NCBI GenBank assembly: GCA_049513975.1
Contig: JBEKVM010000009.1
Span: 24,392-88,391 of the forward strand
Length of the DNA stretch: 64,000 bases
DNA from: JBEKOF01 sp049513975
Lineage (GTDB): Bacteria; Verrucomicrobiota; Verrucomicrobiia; Limisphaerales; Palsa-1400
Reading direction: 5' to 3'
Part shown: positions 21,901-29,944 of the stretch, piece after piece
How positions within the stretch are numbered: the first letter of the stretch is position 1
Layout of the letters: every line of letters starts with the position of its first letter
Made by a program: the position numbers and the translations under genes
Notes under the pieces: model-generated
What the model was told of the DNA's origin: nothing
What the model saw: the letters and a program-made list of their open reading frames with translations, nothing else
The model's database searches: none

Positions 21901-23124
21901 GTGACGAACAAGCCGACCCCGTATATTAATGAGTATGTGAATGTCAACGGCAATTACTCCAACGTGACTTTGTTTGTGGGGAACAACTGGGGGATCCTGC
22001 CGGTCATGCCTTCCCCGGCGCCGGCCAATCCGTATCCAACCAACCTGGCGATCTTCTCCGGCACGGCCGCCAACGGCACCTGGTCGCTTTACGTGGCGGA
22101 CACGCAGGCGGAGGATTACGGGGCGATCAGCAACGGCTGGAGCTTGAATTTGAGCACGGGCAACCCGGTGCCTTCCTACACGGATTTGGAATTGAGCGTG
22201 GTGCCGGCGCCGGCCACGGTCACGGTGGGCAACAATCTGATCTACACGGTGGGGCTGACCAATTACGGGCCGGCCGGGGCCACCGGGGTGTTCATCACCA
22301 ATATCGTGCCGGCGGGCCTGACCTATCTCAGCAACAACTTCCCCGGCACGGTCGTCAACAACAACGGGATTTTGATTTTTGCCGTAAACGCCCTGGCGGT
22401 CGGCTCCGGCATCTCCTTCAACATCACCAACGTGCCCAATGCCGCGGAGATCGTGACGAACACCTTCATCGCCATCTCCGACCAGTTGGAACCGAGCACG
22501 AACAACGTCACCAACGTCGTGAGCGTGGTCAACCAGCCGAGCGCCGATCTGGGAGTGACTCTCAATGCCACCCCGAACCCGGTGACGGCGGGCGATTACG
22601 TCACCCTCACGCTGGTGGCCACCAACAACGGCCCTTCCATTGCGTTCGGGACGACGGTGACCAATTACCTGCCGGCCGGGCTGGTGGTGACGGGCAATTC
22701 CGCCTCGATGGGGACTGTAGCCAGCGCCGGGGGGACGAATATCTGGAGCGTGGGCGATTTGCCGGCGTACACGAATGCCACCCTGACCCTTTCCACCATG
22801 GCCACCAGCGCCGGCGGGGCCACCGTACTGGACGTCGTGGTGGTGGGCTCGTCTGTGTATGATCCATTCAAGTTAAACAACTTCGCCTCGTTCAAGATTG
22901 TCATCAATCCGGCGCCCACCCTTTCCATTGTTTTGGGGGGGCGGTCCAACACGTTCACCTGGTCCGCGGCGGCGACCAATTATATGCTGCAAGGGGCGAC
23001 CAACCTCACGCCGCCGGTGGTGTGGGTGACGGTGACCAATCCGGCCACTGTCGTCAACGGGCAGTACTCCGTCACCGTGCCGACCAACAGCCTTCATTTC
23101 TTTAAGTTGACAACACCCTTTTAA
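12964..23124 (+). CDS. giant exported protein: delta-60 propellers, Calx-beta repeats, P domain, DUF11
   Basis: A 3386-residue exported protein. Residues 1-35 are a signal peptide; 38-165 form an 'NDN..NAQVL..SGTVTGNN' module; 170-690 are irregular strand-rich sequence. Residues 698-1096 carry seven delta-60 repeats of the form 'VARLN.DGSLDTSFN'. Four Calx-beta-like repeats follow (about 1115-1665), then a second block of seven delta-60 repeats (1669-2053), then six more Calx-beta-like repeats (2060-2740; TATAGINYQAV type). After these come a CARDB-like module (2753-2870), a proprotein-convertase P domain (2873-3069; NGTWSLYVADTQAEDYGAIS), two DUF11 repeats (3070-3310), and a C-terminal domain (YMLQGATNLTPPVVWV...FFKL). 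The domain content suggests a calcium-binding surface adhesin or scaffold. No sortase, PEP-CTERM or barrel signal was found. Confidence 0.85.
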   Translation: MQNETNLRRAGRSLAPRWLLAVFFGVLVDAHAQLPPANDNMTNAQVLLGLSGTVTGNNVLATLEVGEPAPVAGVASAASIWYLWTAPSTNWMDFDTHNSTDTNYNTLDTVMAVYSLNGPLRYGSLTKVASNDDDPNAAAWPLVSRVNFLAIPGTTYLIQLEGKIVNGVTNEGNIVLDWSPSVFAGIFSFSTNAFVFGSEDNALLSANNTITPTLMNTAGGVTNIGSTANSGECRVTIKRSGGYNGRVQVDMLVTNDYYENQYKTNMWATNIYFETVDLNYNLLLSAGWTNYFFTNMDLTYILQYDTNGILSTYYLTNWVTIIGTNLYNPATIPPLTTTITISNTYNSNVPPVDITGFLTNITATNFDATGTNPVSYVLAVTNLTFANPPTAIVYVPSAKNGVDYRATDYQTVTFDDYQMSKDVFINVLPTSPSPTGPDYPDPFGNLLAPGISRRVILVLTNARLDPLESLDVAAPLVAPNNLPSVGVGLYANTGVAVAGIEDFYAPPVLMGQPIPGTNYELVNFIRRTFRCNKPKLLSTNTTVSIPVERYNLGTDVGALTVEYVINAHYPLGASDTSWTQAASLSGLEAGADNAIGQVNGFTFPLGNYDFTVPYAGHFGTITWGPGQSGFQNITITNNNNGAVEFDMEYSISLYIPPDPYDSTPETTPAQIGNIGTANVIIQFDQRDTQQQPGGAADRDWNQNGLASSFPPFNPLPGADNEVLGIAVQADGGAVIGGHFQAYDSTNFNYLVRALPTGLPDFSFNSGVGIIGPNDFVAAVVIDANGKILIAGNFTSFNGVTANRVARLNSDGSLDTSFNTGRGADGTVWALALDPNGNVVIGGDFLTFNSTNRVHIARLLPTGSLDTSFDPGSGTDQNFDGVGVRTVAADSLGDVVIGGAFSYVNGTNWPGLARLLPSGALDTNFNPGTDVHGTVYGVAVQSPGNQIVIGGNFSVVGLTNVPCIARLNYNGSVDNSFAPGAGVNGPVYCVAIQPSDQKILIGGQFTSVGTVRRVGYARLLPNGWVDTSFMDTSYNQFAGLINHYNNPFAVNPNDLPIPTTYNTPNYVKAMAVEPSGNIMIGGSFARLGGGVRRDDVNLRWNVASIIGAPTLGPQGTGGGLGNYPGNMTFTQSTYTGENHIPSASVTVARVDGSLGRINIMLASNTLPAGPGAAGAADFGLINNGYIQYPASGLIIVSENGMNGYGWRAGDGLYGPNNLTELGGGSVPLLLSIATSTTKQGPNLTSGLSLSVNDLDTFNLGGMTIPTYPAPGTTLASLEIINDNFPAGTFGFSQTNYNVLESAGNATITVLRTNGSYGGINLSYQTRNGYTNDPGVQSAIGGRDYGSITSGTLTFSDEQVSASFQVPITNFSTLQSNKFFNVVLTKVSTPGNFDTNNPPLLVTNAVVTIVDNHFQPGHLSFNSAAYSVTKGGTASIGIQRTGGALGIVSVACLTSDLTASNGINYTTVSNYLTWTNGDVSVKTVSIPTIEDHVVEGTKSFAVYLTNAYVPPVGNGGQTNNSLVLIYPSSAVVNIADDDFYGQLNLAPTNINVLQNAGQVLVTVARTGGTVGTISVNYATANGSGLIPPLQPAQAGTNYGATNGTLIFGDGVTSQTFTVPIYYTPTESNAANRVISLTLSNPNPPAITNGNPFPKTGTITILDPQLVTGSPGSVDTTLGTGVGFNNVVNSLSLQPDGKILAGGLFTYVNYFPVNQVARLNADGSVDGSFLYQQAGSDGQVQAVLSQTPDAGQVNGSIMVAGSFAHFDEIPFNNIARLNLDGSLDTTFNPGAGADNTVYTVVETFLAPVTNNGTPMRAYLIGGSFANFNGVQRSGVARLIGVFPNAGQVDLNFNPGNGVTSTNGAVHALAVQGDGKVLVGGDFTSFNNVSYHHLVRLKLDGSVDPTFNADTGSSVLGSVHAIAIQTDGQIVIGGVFTNVNGVNLNHIARLNPDGSVDASFNVGVGANNTVEALAIDSQGRILAGGQFTRASGVTRNAMTRFNPDGTVDPTINFGAGANGYVHAMAIQGNDEINVGGSFTTFGGYAQNNFTRLFGGAISGPGTLAFTGPIFGAVQNQTNAVVTVQRTGGTGNATFPVVSAVVTTADGTALNGVDYTGVTNTVSFPIGETFTNVLVPVINNGVVGSNRFFTVNLSDPVAASLGFQSSAEVIITNANSAVSFSSSSYRQSENAPGGAAVIPVVRVGNPISTLTVTAYTGTNGTATPGVNYIPVTNVLVFGPGVSTNLWLVPLFNNTNMLSDQTVDLELSNSIGGFLTTPSEATLTIATVYAGPGVVAFDQPSYTVSEGVTNEVINVIRSNGLTGPISVAFATSNGTATAGINYQAVSTVLNFSDGQSSQSVTIPVYQLATASPDTTVLLNLFNPTNTTISGSSVETLTIQNDIQDFYMDSPDYFVSEASGTVTVSIRRNGPTNGTISVGYTTVSPTNAAGTNGYAIPGLNYGPTNGVLTFGPGQTFETVPIAIYQQNTVDAPETFQVVLTNQIGGTNVETPGTQIGIPGAAVVTIIGDVTGFELATNAYITGENGSNVVVTVNRLNVNTGAVSVNFATVNGTAVAGVDYVATNGVLLFADGIASNNVTLTILNPGVLENTKAFNFVLSNPVSTISTNIYLLSPSNAVITITNTITAISFSSAAYAVNEKGVQVQINVLVGGVTNTNTSVQFATADGTGKAGVNYFATNGTLNFAPGVTSQSFTIDVIDDHIITADHTVVLSLSNPEGQGPIAPILSPPSTAILTIQEGDGSYVIAAGTALAYESFRPTNGLIDPGETVTVDFGLRCISGGNTTNLVATLEANSGVTPVVPNAQTYGALAQGGHAVSQPFTFTANGTNSQVISAVFQLQDGPRNLATAVFSFTLGTTTTTFSNPGLISVPATNFVPNPAEGPSGPYPSSIPVSGVAGSVGKVTVTVSNLTHSLPSDIEIVLVSPATNALLMNDVGGAYGVGVTNFTVTFDDAAATYLSSNQLVNNISVTNKPTPYINEYVNVNGNYSNVTLFVGNNWGILPVMPSPAPANPYPTNLAIFSGTAANGTWSLYVADTQAEDYGAISNGWSLNLSTGNPVPSYTDLELSVVPAPATVTVGNNLIYTVGLTNYGPAGATGVFITNIVPAGLTYLSNNFPGTVVNNNGILIFAVNALAVGSGISFNITNVPNAAEIVTNTFIAISDQLEPSTNNVTNVVSVVNQPSADLGVTLNATPNPVTAGDYVTLTLVATNNGPSIAFGTTVTNYLPAGLVVTGNSASMGTVASAGGTNIWSVGDLPAYTNATLTLSTMATSAGGATVLDVVVVGSSVYDPFKLNNFASFKIVINPAPTLSIVLGGRSNTFTWSAAATNYMLQGATNLTPPVVWVTVTNPATVVNGQYSVTVPTNSLHFFKLTTPF

Positions 23125-23161
23125 CCCGATCGCCCTGCGATCAATTTCCACCCATAATACC

Positions 23162-26100
23162 ATGAAACGAGTGACTTTCCCGCCGGCAAGCGGCGGCCTG
23201 ATTGGAACGGACGAGCGTTCCTGCGCGGTGGCGTCTTGCGCCGCCGGGGCGCCCGCGCCGTTTTTTCCGGGAAAAGGCTGTTTCCGGTCGTTGGCGGTTC
23301 TATTGGCTGTGATGGCGGGGTTCGGCTCCAGCCGGGTCCTGGCGGAGGACAGACAACAGCTCAAGGGCCATGTGCCGGCGGTGATTGGGCGGCTGAACCT
23401 GCCATCCCTGGGCGAGCTTCCCGCGAGCAACCGGGTGGATCTGGCCATTGGTCTTCCCTTGCGCGATGGGGCAGCCCTGGACACGCTGCTGCAGCAGATT
23501 TATGATCCAGGCAGCGCGAACTATCACAAATATCTGACCCCGGAGCAATTCACGCAGCGGTTTGGCCCCACGCAAAAGGATTACCAGGCTTTGATTGATT
23601 TCGCGCGGGCCGGCGGGCTGGAGGTCAAGGGCCAGCATTCCAGCCGCATGTTGCTGGATGTGGAGGGAGCGGCGGCGGACATTGAGAAAGCGTTCCAGGT
23701 GAAGCTGCGGGTTTATCAGCACCCGAGCGAGAAGCGGACTTTCTTCGCGCCGGATGTGGAACCCTCCGTGCCGGCGGGGCTGGCGGTTTTGGACATCAGC
23801 GGGCTGAACAATTATGGCCGGCCGCATCCCCATTTCGTGATCAAGCCGAAGAACCTGCTGCAAGCCGACGGGGTGAGGCCAAACCTGGGCTCCGGCCCGG
23901 GCGGCAACTACATAGGGTACGATTTCAGAGACGCCTATGCCCCCGGGGTCACGCTGACCGGCACCGGGCAGACGCTGGCGCTGGTGGAGTTTGACGGCTT
24001 TCTGGCCAGCGACATTGCGATCTACGATGCCCAGGCCAACCTGCCCAATGTCCCCTTGCAAACTGTGTTATTGGACGGATTCAACGGAGCCCCCACCGGG
24101 ACGGGTGGGGAGGTGGAAGTGTCGTTGGACATCGAAATGGCCAACTCCATGGCGCCGGGATTGTCCCGCATCATCAGCTATGAAGGAAGCCCGTACAACT
24201 TTTTCCCCAACGATGTCCTGATCGCGATCGCGACGGACAACTCGGCCAGGCAAATCAGTTGTTCCTGGGGATGGACCGGCGGCCCGACGGCCACCACGGA
24301 TAACATCTTCAAAAAAATGGATGCGCAAGGCCAGACGTTTTTCAATGCCTCCGGGGACTCGGATTCCCTGTCCACGGGGGAGGTGGATAATCCGGGATTG
24401 GACTGGGTGCCATCCGACAATCCTTATATCACCGAGGTGGGCGCGACGACGTTGTCAACGACCGGACCGTTGGGGAGTTTTGTGTCCGAGACGGTGTGGA
24501 ATTGGGGGGGCGGGATTGGCAGCACCGGTGGCATAAGCAGCTATTACGCAATTCCAGTTTGGCAACAACCTGTCAGCATGGCCACCAATGGGGGTTCCAC
24601 GGTTTTCCGGAACTTTCCCGATGTGGCGGCGGTGGGGGACAATATCTATGTGGTGGCGGACAACGGCACACCCTATGTGGGCGTTGGGGGCACGAGTTGT
24701 GCCGCGCCGCTGTGGGCCGCCTTTACTTCCTTGGCGAATGAGAGGGCCGCCCAAGGGGGCGGTTCATCGTTGGGTTTCCTTAATCCGGCCATCTATTCGC
24801 TCTGCCTTGGGCCTCTGTATCACAATTGCCTTCATGACGTGACCAATGGCAACAATTTCAGTCCCGTCAATCCCACTGAGTTCACCGCCGTTCCGGGTTA
24901 TGATCTTTGCACCGGATTCGGCAGCATGGCGGGCCAGCCATTGATCAATGCCCTGGTTCCAACCAGCGGCAAGGCGCCGGTTCTGGTGGTGTTGAGCAAC
25001 ACCATATCCGGCGGCAATGGCAATGGGATGATTGACCCGGATGAGTGCGACAATTTGAACATTTTGGTGACGAACATAGGAACCGGCCCGGCCACGGACG
25101 TGCAGGGCATCCTGCGCAGCCTGACTCCGGGGGTGATCATTGCCAAGTCAACCGTTTCCTATCCCAATATCCCGGCGGGAGGGTCGGGCCTCAACCAAAC
25201 CGCTTTCACGGTCAGCACTGAACCCAGTTTCGTCTGCGGCACGACCGTCAATTTGCAATTTATCCTGAAATGCGATCAAACGGAGCAAACCAATGTTTTG
25301 CAGCTTGCCACCGGGGCGCTGGGACCGCCGGTGCGGTTTGACAATACGACGGTGTTGCCCGTCCCGGCGGGCAACTTGATCGGCGTTTTCTCGCCCATAG
25401 CCGTCAGTGGCATCAATACGATCGGCAAGGTCACCGTTTCGGTTTACCTGACGGCGCTGGAAGATGAATTCATGGAGCTGCAACTGCTGAGTCCCAACGG
25501 CACCGCCGTGATGCTGGCCGCCGGCGACGGAGGAGTGGGCGCCAACTTCGGGGACAGTTGCACGCCGGACTCCAGCCGCACCACTTTTGACGATGCCGCC
25601 ACGCAGTCCATTACGACAGGCCTGGCGCCCCTGGTCGGGACTTTTAGTCCGGTCTCGCCCCTGGCCGCCTTCAACCTCATGACTGGCACCAACGTCAACG
25701 GCATCTGGCAGCTCAACGTGGTCAACGAATTGACCGGGCTGACGGCCACGCTGCAATGCTGGTCGCTGTTTATTACGCCGGAGCAGTGCGTGGATGGCGG
25801 CGGCCAATGTCCCGGCGCCGACCTTTCGATCACCATGACGGCCAATCCCATCACGACCCCGGTGGGCGGCCCGTTGGGCTTTGCTCTGAGCGTTTCCAAT
25901 GCCGGACCCAGCCCCGGCTCCAACGCGGTGGTGAGCCTGACCCTTCCTTCGAGCATTGTCTATCAGGGCGCGGCCAGCAGCCAGGGCACGATTTCCCAAC
26001 TCGGGTCCCTCGTCACTTTTTCCCTTGGCACGGTGGCGATTCAAAGCAACGCCACCATGACCGTCACAACGGTGCCCCAGACGCCGGGCCTGTTCACCGC

Positions 26101-29100
26101 CACCGCCGTGGTCGGTTCTCCCGCTTCGACCCCCGAGAGCGCTTCCGCCTCGGTCCTGATTTCCAGGCCGGCGGCGGACTTGGCGGTGACCATGAGCGTT
26201 TCACCCAGTTCCGTGCCTGTGAACGGCCAGGCGACCTTTTTAATCAACGTCACCAACAACGGGCCGGCGCAGGCTCTGGGTGTGACCCTGACCAACAGGC
26301 TTCCTCCGAACGTCAATGTCATTTCTGCCACCGTGTCGCAAGGCAGCGTCTCGGGCGGCGGGACCCTGGCTTCCATTGGCGTCCTGCCTGTGGGTTCGGG
26401 CGCGACGGCGACTTTGGTGCTGAGTCCGACGGTGGTAGGCACCAGCACGCTGACCAGCACGGCGGGGCTTGACCCATCCGATTATGACCCGGTGCCGGGC
26501 AACAATACCGCCACCGCTTCGATCAACTCAGTTCCGGCGGCCCAGCTTGGCATTGCCGTGGCCGTGTCGCCCAGCCCTGCGGTCTCAGGCGCCAACTTCG
26601 CCTATGTGGTGACGGTGACCAACAGCGGGCCGGCCACGGCGACCAACGTGTTTATGAATCAGACCCTGCCGGGTGGCGTCACCTTTGTTTCGACCAGCCA
26701 GAGCACGGCGGTGGACCACAACGGGGTGGTGACGTGGACCATTACCAACAACATGCCCAGCGGAACCAGCCTGGTGCTGACCAACATCGTCAAGGCGCCG
26801 ACCCTGCTGCAAGGGGTCGGTTCCAACGTTTTGATTTCGACGTTTACCGTATTCGGCCAGCCGAGTTCTCCGAACACCAACAACAGTTACCTGGTGGTCA
26901 GCACCACGGTTCTGCGGCCGATGGTTATCATTACGCCGCTGGGGGACACCCTGACCTCGGAAAGCTATCAGCCGCCCAATGGCGCGGTCAATCCGGGGGA
27001 AACGGTGGGAGTGGATTTTCTGCTGCAGAACATCGGCAACATCCCCACCACCAATCTGGTGGCCACTCTGCAGACCAACGGCGGAGTCTTTCCGCTGGCC
27101 GGCCACGGTCAGGCCAGTTATGGCGCGCTGGCTCCGGGTGGCGGTTTTGGGACCAACCAGTTCATGTTCTCAAACAACGCCAGCGACGGTGGAACGATCG
27201 TTGCCACGCTGCAATTGCAGGACGGCCCGACCAATCTCGGCACGGCCGACTTCACCTTTGTCATGCCCGTGGTTTCCACTTTTTGGAAGAACGAAGTCGT
27301 CTATATTCCCGGGACCAATTATGTGGCCACCAACGAGGCCAGCGGCCCGGGCGGACCGTATCCGTCCAGCAATCTGGTTTCCGGCATTACCACCTATGTC
27401 TCGGGGGTGACCGTCACGGTGTCCAACTTGGAGCACACCTTTCCGCATGACATCAGCATGTTGTTGGTGGGGCCAGGCGGACAAAGCACGGTTTTAATGT
27501 CCGCGGCCGCCAATTACTCCTCGGCCGCGATACCGGTGACCATTACCTTTGACGACAACGCCTCCACCCCTGCGCCGGCCATAGGATCGCTCGTCAGCGG
27601 AAGCTATCAACCCTCGCAATATAATGCGCCTGTATTCACCAATGTTCCCAACATTTTATCTCCCTATAACACCAATTTGTCCGTTTTCGCGGGCACTCCG
27701 GCCAATGGATGGTGGTATTTATACGCCTACGACGGGAGGGTGGGCGATTACGGGGCCATCTCCAATGGCTGGGGGCTGGCCATCACCACCATCACTCCGG
27801 TCAACCTGATTACGGACGTGGGGGTGGCCATCGCCGCTTCCTCCAATCAGGTCATGCTGGGCGGCGACGTGGCCTACACCATTACGGTCACCAATTTGGG
27901 CACCAATGCGGCGACGGTGTTTTTGACGAATGTGCTTGGCGCGGGCTTGAGCTTCGTTTCCAACACCATCCCGGCCTACACGCCCTATCAGCAAATTGGC
28001 CAGGCGCAGTATTACAATCTGGGCCTCCTGGCCGGCCAAACCAATCTGATTGTGGGTTTTGTGGCCAATGCCACGGCCGCCGGTCTCCAGACCAGCACGG
28101 CGAGCATCGGTTCCTCGCTCATTGATCCGAACACGAACAATAACGTGGCCGCGGCGGCGGTCACGGTGGTGTTGCCCGCGGCGGATGTCGCCGCCGCCAT
28201 TTCCTCAAGCGCCGGGGCCGTTCCGGTGGTGGTGGGCAGCAACGTGGTTTACACCCTCACCGTCACCAACAACGGTCCCAATACGGCGCTCAACGTCAGC
28301 GGCGTGTTGACCCAGGGTGTCACCGGCCAGGTCAGCGCCGTTTTCACCAACAGTTTCGGCAATATTTCCCCCGGCTTCATTGCCACGGCGTTGTTCAGCA
28401 ACGCCACCGCGGTGGCCGGCTTGCTCACCAATACCTGGACGGTTTCCACCGGCTCCACAGATACCAACCTGGCCGACAACGCCGCCACGCTGGTCCTGGC
28501 CGTCACCTATCCCGAACCGTTCATCGTCACCAACGGAGTTAAGCTGCTTGCGGAAAGCTTCTTGCCGCCCAACGGGGCCATTGATTCCAACGAAACGGTC
28601 ACGGTCGCCTTCACCCTGAAAAACATCGGCGTGGCCGCCACCACCAACCTGACGGCCACGTTGCTGTCGGGCAATGGAGTGACCCCGGTCACCGCCAGTC
28701 AAAACTACGGGGTCATCAGCCCAGGAGCCTCGGCGGCGCAAAGCTTCACGTTCACCGGGCGGGGCGTCCCTGGCTCGACCATTACGGCGGTTCTTTCGCT
28801 CATGGACAATGCCTATTCGCTGGGAACGGTTTCCTTCCCATTCATTGTCACCACGCCGTTGAGCTTTGCCAACACGGCCCAGATCATCATTCTTGATTCA
28901 AGCCCCGCCACGCCTTATCCCGCGGTGATCGCCGTTGCCACCACCAACGGGGTCATAGGCCAGGTCACGGCCTCGTTGCAGGGTTTCACTCACACTTTCC
29001 CCCAGGATGTCAATGTCCTGCTCGTCAGCCCGTCCGGCCTGCAAACCGTGCTCATGGCTCATGCGGGCGGTTCTTACAGTGTGAGCAATGTCGTGCTGGC

Positions 29101-29935
29101 CTTTGACGACGGCGTGACGAACACATTGACCGAAGCCGCCCTGGTTTCGGGCACCAACCATCCCGGCCAGATCCCGCCGCTGGATTCCTTCCCCGGCATT
29201 TCCGGCCAGCCCTCCAACACGAATCTGAGTATTTTCAATGGCGGCGATCCCAATGGGGTCTGGTCGCTTTATGTTTTTGACGACACGCTGGGAAACGCCG
29301 GCAACATCGCCAACGGCTGGACGCTGGGCCTGGTCATGGTCAACCCCATCAATCCTCCCGGCAGCCTGGGAGTGGCCATGAGCCTCGCCCCGTCCCCGGT
29401 CTATGCCGGCAATTACCTCACCTGCCAGATCACCGTGACCAACCTCGGCCCGTCCGGCGCGACCAACGTGCTCCTGACCGACACGCTGCCCGCCACCGCC
29501 GGCCTCATTGCCGCCGCCGCTTCCCAGGGCACCGTCAATACTAATGTTCCGGGCTTCGTCACCTTCAGCCTTGGCGACCTCGTCAATGCCGGCGCCACCG
29601 CCACCGCCACCCTCCAGTTGCAACCGCTCCAACCCGGTTCCGTCTTCAATTCCGCCTACGTCACCAACGCCGCCGGGTCAGCCGCCTCGGCCTCCAACAC
29701 CGTCATCGTGCTCAATTCCGTGCCCACCTTGCAGGCCACTTACCTCACCAACAACCTGAGACTGACGCTATCAGGCTATCCTGAGCAGAATTATATCATG
29801 CAGGTTTCCACCAACCTCATCACCTGGACCAGCGTTTCCACCAATGTCTCCAGCGCCACCGGCCTGCTCACTCTGACCAACAGTCTGACCAACGGCCAGG
29901 AGCAGTTCTATCGCGCCCTCCATTTGCCGCAGTAA
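23162..29935 (+). CDS. exported sedolisin-family (S53) serine peptidase with P domains and DUF11 repeats
   Basis: A 2257-residue protein with a long n-region and signal helix (about 43-60). The pro-kumamolisin activation domain is at 75-215 and the S53 catalytic domain at about 240-600. Catalytic residues are recognisable: E319 and D323 in EVSLDIEMANSMAPG, oxyanion D399 in NASGDSDS, and S512 in GVGGTSCAAPLW. The rest is modular: a P domain (729-870), three DUF11 repeats (886-1253), a CARDB-like module, a second P domain (1371-1547), two DUF11 repeats, another CARDB-like module, a third P domain (1901-2062), a DUF11 repeat, and a 'YIMQVSTNLITWTSV...FYRA' C-terminal domain. It is a probable secreted acid-acting endopeptidase that matures by prodomain removal. 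It shares its C-terminal modules with the preceding gene. Confidence 0.88.
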   Translation: MKRVTFPPASGGLIGTDERSCAVASCAAGAPAPFFPGKGCFRSLAVLLAVMAGFGSSRVLAEDRQQLKGHVPAVIGRLNLPSLGELPASNRVDLAIGLPLRDGAALDTLLQQIYDPGSANYHKYLTPEQFTQRFGPTQKDYQALIDFARAGGLEVKGQHSSRMLLDVEGAAADIEKAFQVKLRVYQHPSEKRTFFAPDVEPSVPAGLAVLDISGLNNYGRPHPHFVIKPKNLLQADGVRPNLGSGPGGNYIGYDFRDAYAPGVTLTGTGQTLALVEFDGFLASDIAIYDAQANLPNVPLQTVLLDGFNGAPTGTGGEVEVSLDIEMANSMAPGLSRIISYEGSPYNFFPNDVLIAIATDNSARQISCSWGWTGGPTATTDNIFKKMDAQGQTFFNASGDSDSLSTGEVDNPGLDWVPSDNPYITEVGATTLSTTGPLGSFVSETVWNWGGGIGSTGGISSYYAIPVWQQPVSMATNGGSTVFRNFPDVAAVGDNIYVVADNGTPYVGVGGTSCAAPLWAAFTSLANERAAQGGGSSLGFLNPAIYSLCLGPLYHNCLHDVTNGNNFSPVNPTEFTAVPGYDLCTGFGSMAGQPLINALVPTSGKAPVLVVLSNTISGGNGNGMIDPDECDNLNILVTNIGTGPATDVQGILRSLTPGVIIAKSTVSYPNIPAGGSGLNQTAFTVSTEPSFVCGTTVNLQFILKCDQTEQTNVLQLATGALGPPVRFDNTTVLPVPAGNLIGVFSPIAVSGINTIGKVTVSVYLTALEDEFMELQLLSPNGTAVMLAAGDGGVGANFGDSCTPDSSRTTFDDAATQSITTGLAPLVGTFSPVSPLAAFNLMTGTNVNGIWQLNVVNELTGLTATLQCWSLFITPEQCVDGGGQCPGADLSITMTANPITTPVGGPLGFALSVSNAGPSPGSNAVVSLTLPSSIVYQGAASSQGTISQLGSLVTFSLGTVAIQSNATMTVTTVPQTPGLFTATAVVGSPASTPESASASVLISRPAADLAVTMSVSPSSVPVNGQATFLINVTNNGPAQALGVTLTNRLPPNVNVISATVSQGSVSGGGTLASIGVLPVGSGATATLVLSPTVVGTSTLTSTAGLDPSDYDPVPGNNTATASINSVPAAQLGIAVAVSPSPAVSGANFAYVVTVTNSGPATATNVFMNQTLPGGVTFVSTSQSTAVDHNGVVTWTITNNMPSGTSLVLTNIVKAPTLLQGVGSNVLISTFTVFGQPSSPNTNNSYLVVSTTVLRPMVIITPLGDTLTSESYQPPNGAVNPGETVGVDFLLQNIGNIPTTNLVATLQTNGGVFPLAGHGQASYGALAPGGGFGTNQFMFSNNASDGGTIVATLQLQDGPTNLGTADFTFVMPVVSTFWKNEVVYIPGTNYVATNEASGPGGPYPSSNLVSGITTYVSGVTVTVSNLEHTFPHDISMLLVGPGGQSTVLMSAAANYSSAAIPVTITFDDNASTPAPAIGSLVSGSYQPSQYNAPVFTNVPNILSPYNTNLSVFAGTPANGWWYLYAYDGRVGDYGAISNGWGLAITTITPVNLITDVGVAIAASSNQVMLGGDVAYTITVTNLGTNAATVFLTNVLGAGLSFVSNTIPAYTPYQQIGQAQYYNLGLLAGQTNLIVGFVANATAAGLQTSTASIGSSLIDPNTNNNVAAAAVTVVLPAADVAAAISSSAGAVPVVVGSNVVYTLTVTNNGPNTALNVSGVLTQGVTGQVSAVFTNSFGNISPGFIATALFSNATAVAGLLTNTWTVSTGSTDTNLADNAATLVLAVTYPEPFIVTNGVKLLAESFLPPNGAIDSNETVTVAFTLKNIGVAATTNLTATLLSGNGVTPVTASQNYGVISPGASAAQSFTFTGRGVPGSTITAVLSLMDNAYSLGTVSFPFIVTTPLSFANTAQIIILDSSPATPYPAVIAVATTNGVIGQVTASLQGFTHTFPQDVNVLLVSPSGLQTVLMAHAGGSYSVSNVVLAFDDGVTNTLTEAALVSGTNHPGQIPPLDSFPGISGQPSNTNLSIFNGGDPNGVWSLYVFDDTLGNAGNIANGWTLGLVMVNPINPPGSLGVAMSLAPSPVYAGNYLTCQITVTNLGPSGATNVLLTDTLPATAGLIAAAASQGTVNTNVPGFVTFSLGDLVNAGATATATLQLQPLQPGSVFNSAYVTNAAGSAASASNTVIVLNSVPTLQATYLTNNLRLTLSGYPEQNYIMQVSTNLITWTSVSTNVSSATGLLTLTNSLTNGQEQFYRALHLPQ

Positions 29936-29944
29936 CGCCTCGTG

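Noticed and set aside
8630..29935. Very long open frames antisense to the giant exported-protein genes
   Set aside because: They are rich in Arg/His/Gly/Pro, lack signal or domain features and mirror the codon bias of the sense genes; they are shadows.
5783..29935. Sortase (LPxTG), PEP-CTERM or type IX C-terminal signals in the exported proteins
   Set aside because: None of these motifs is present at the C-termini; the two giants end in a different, shared domain instead.
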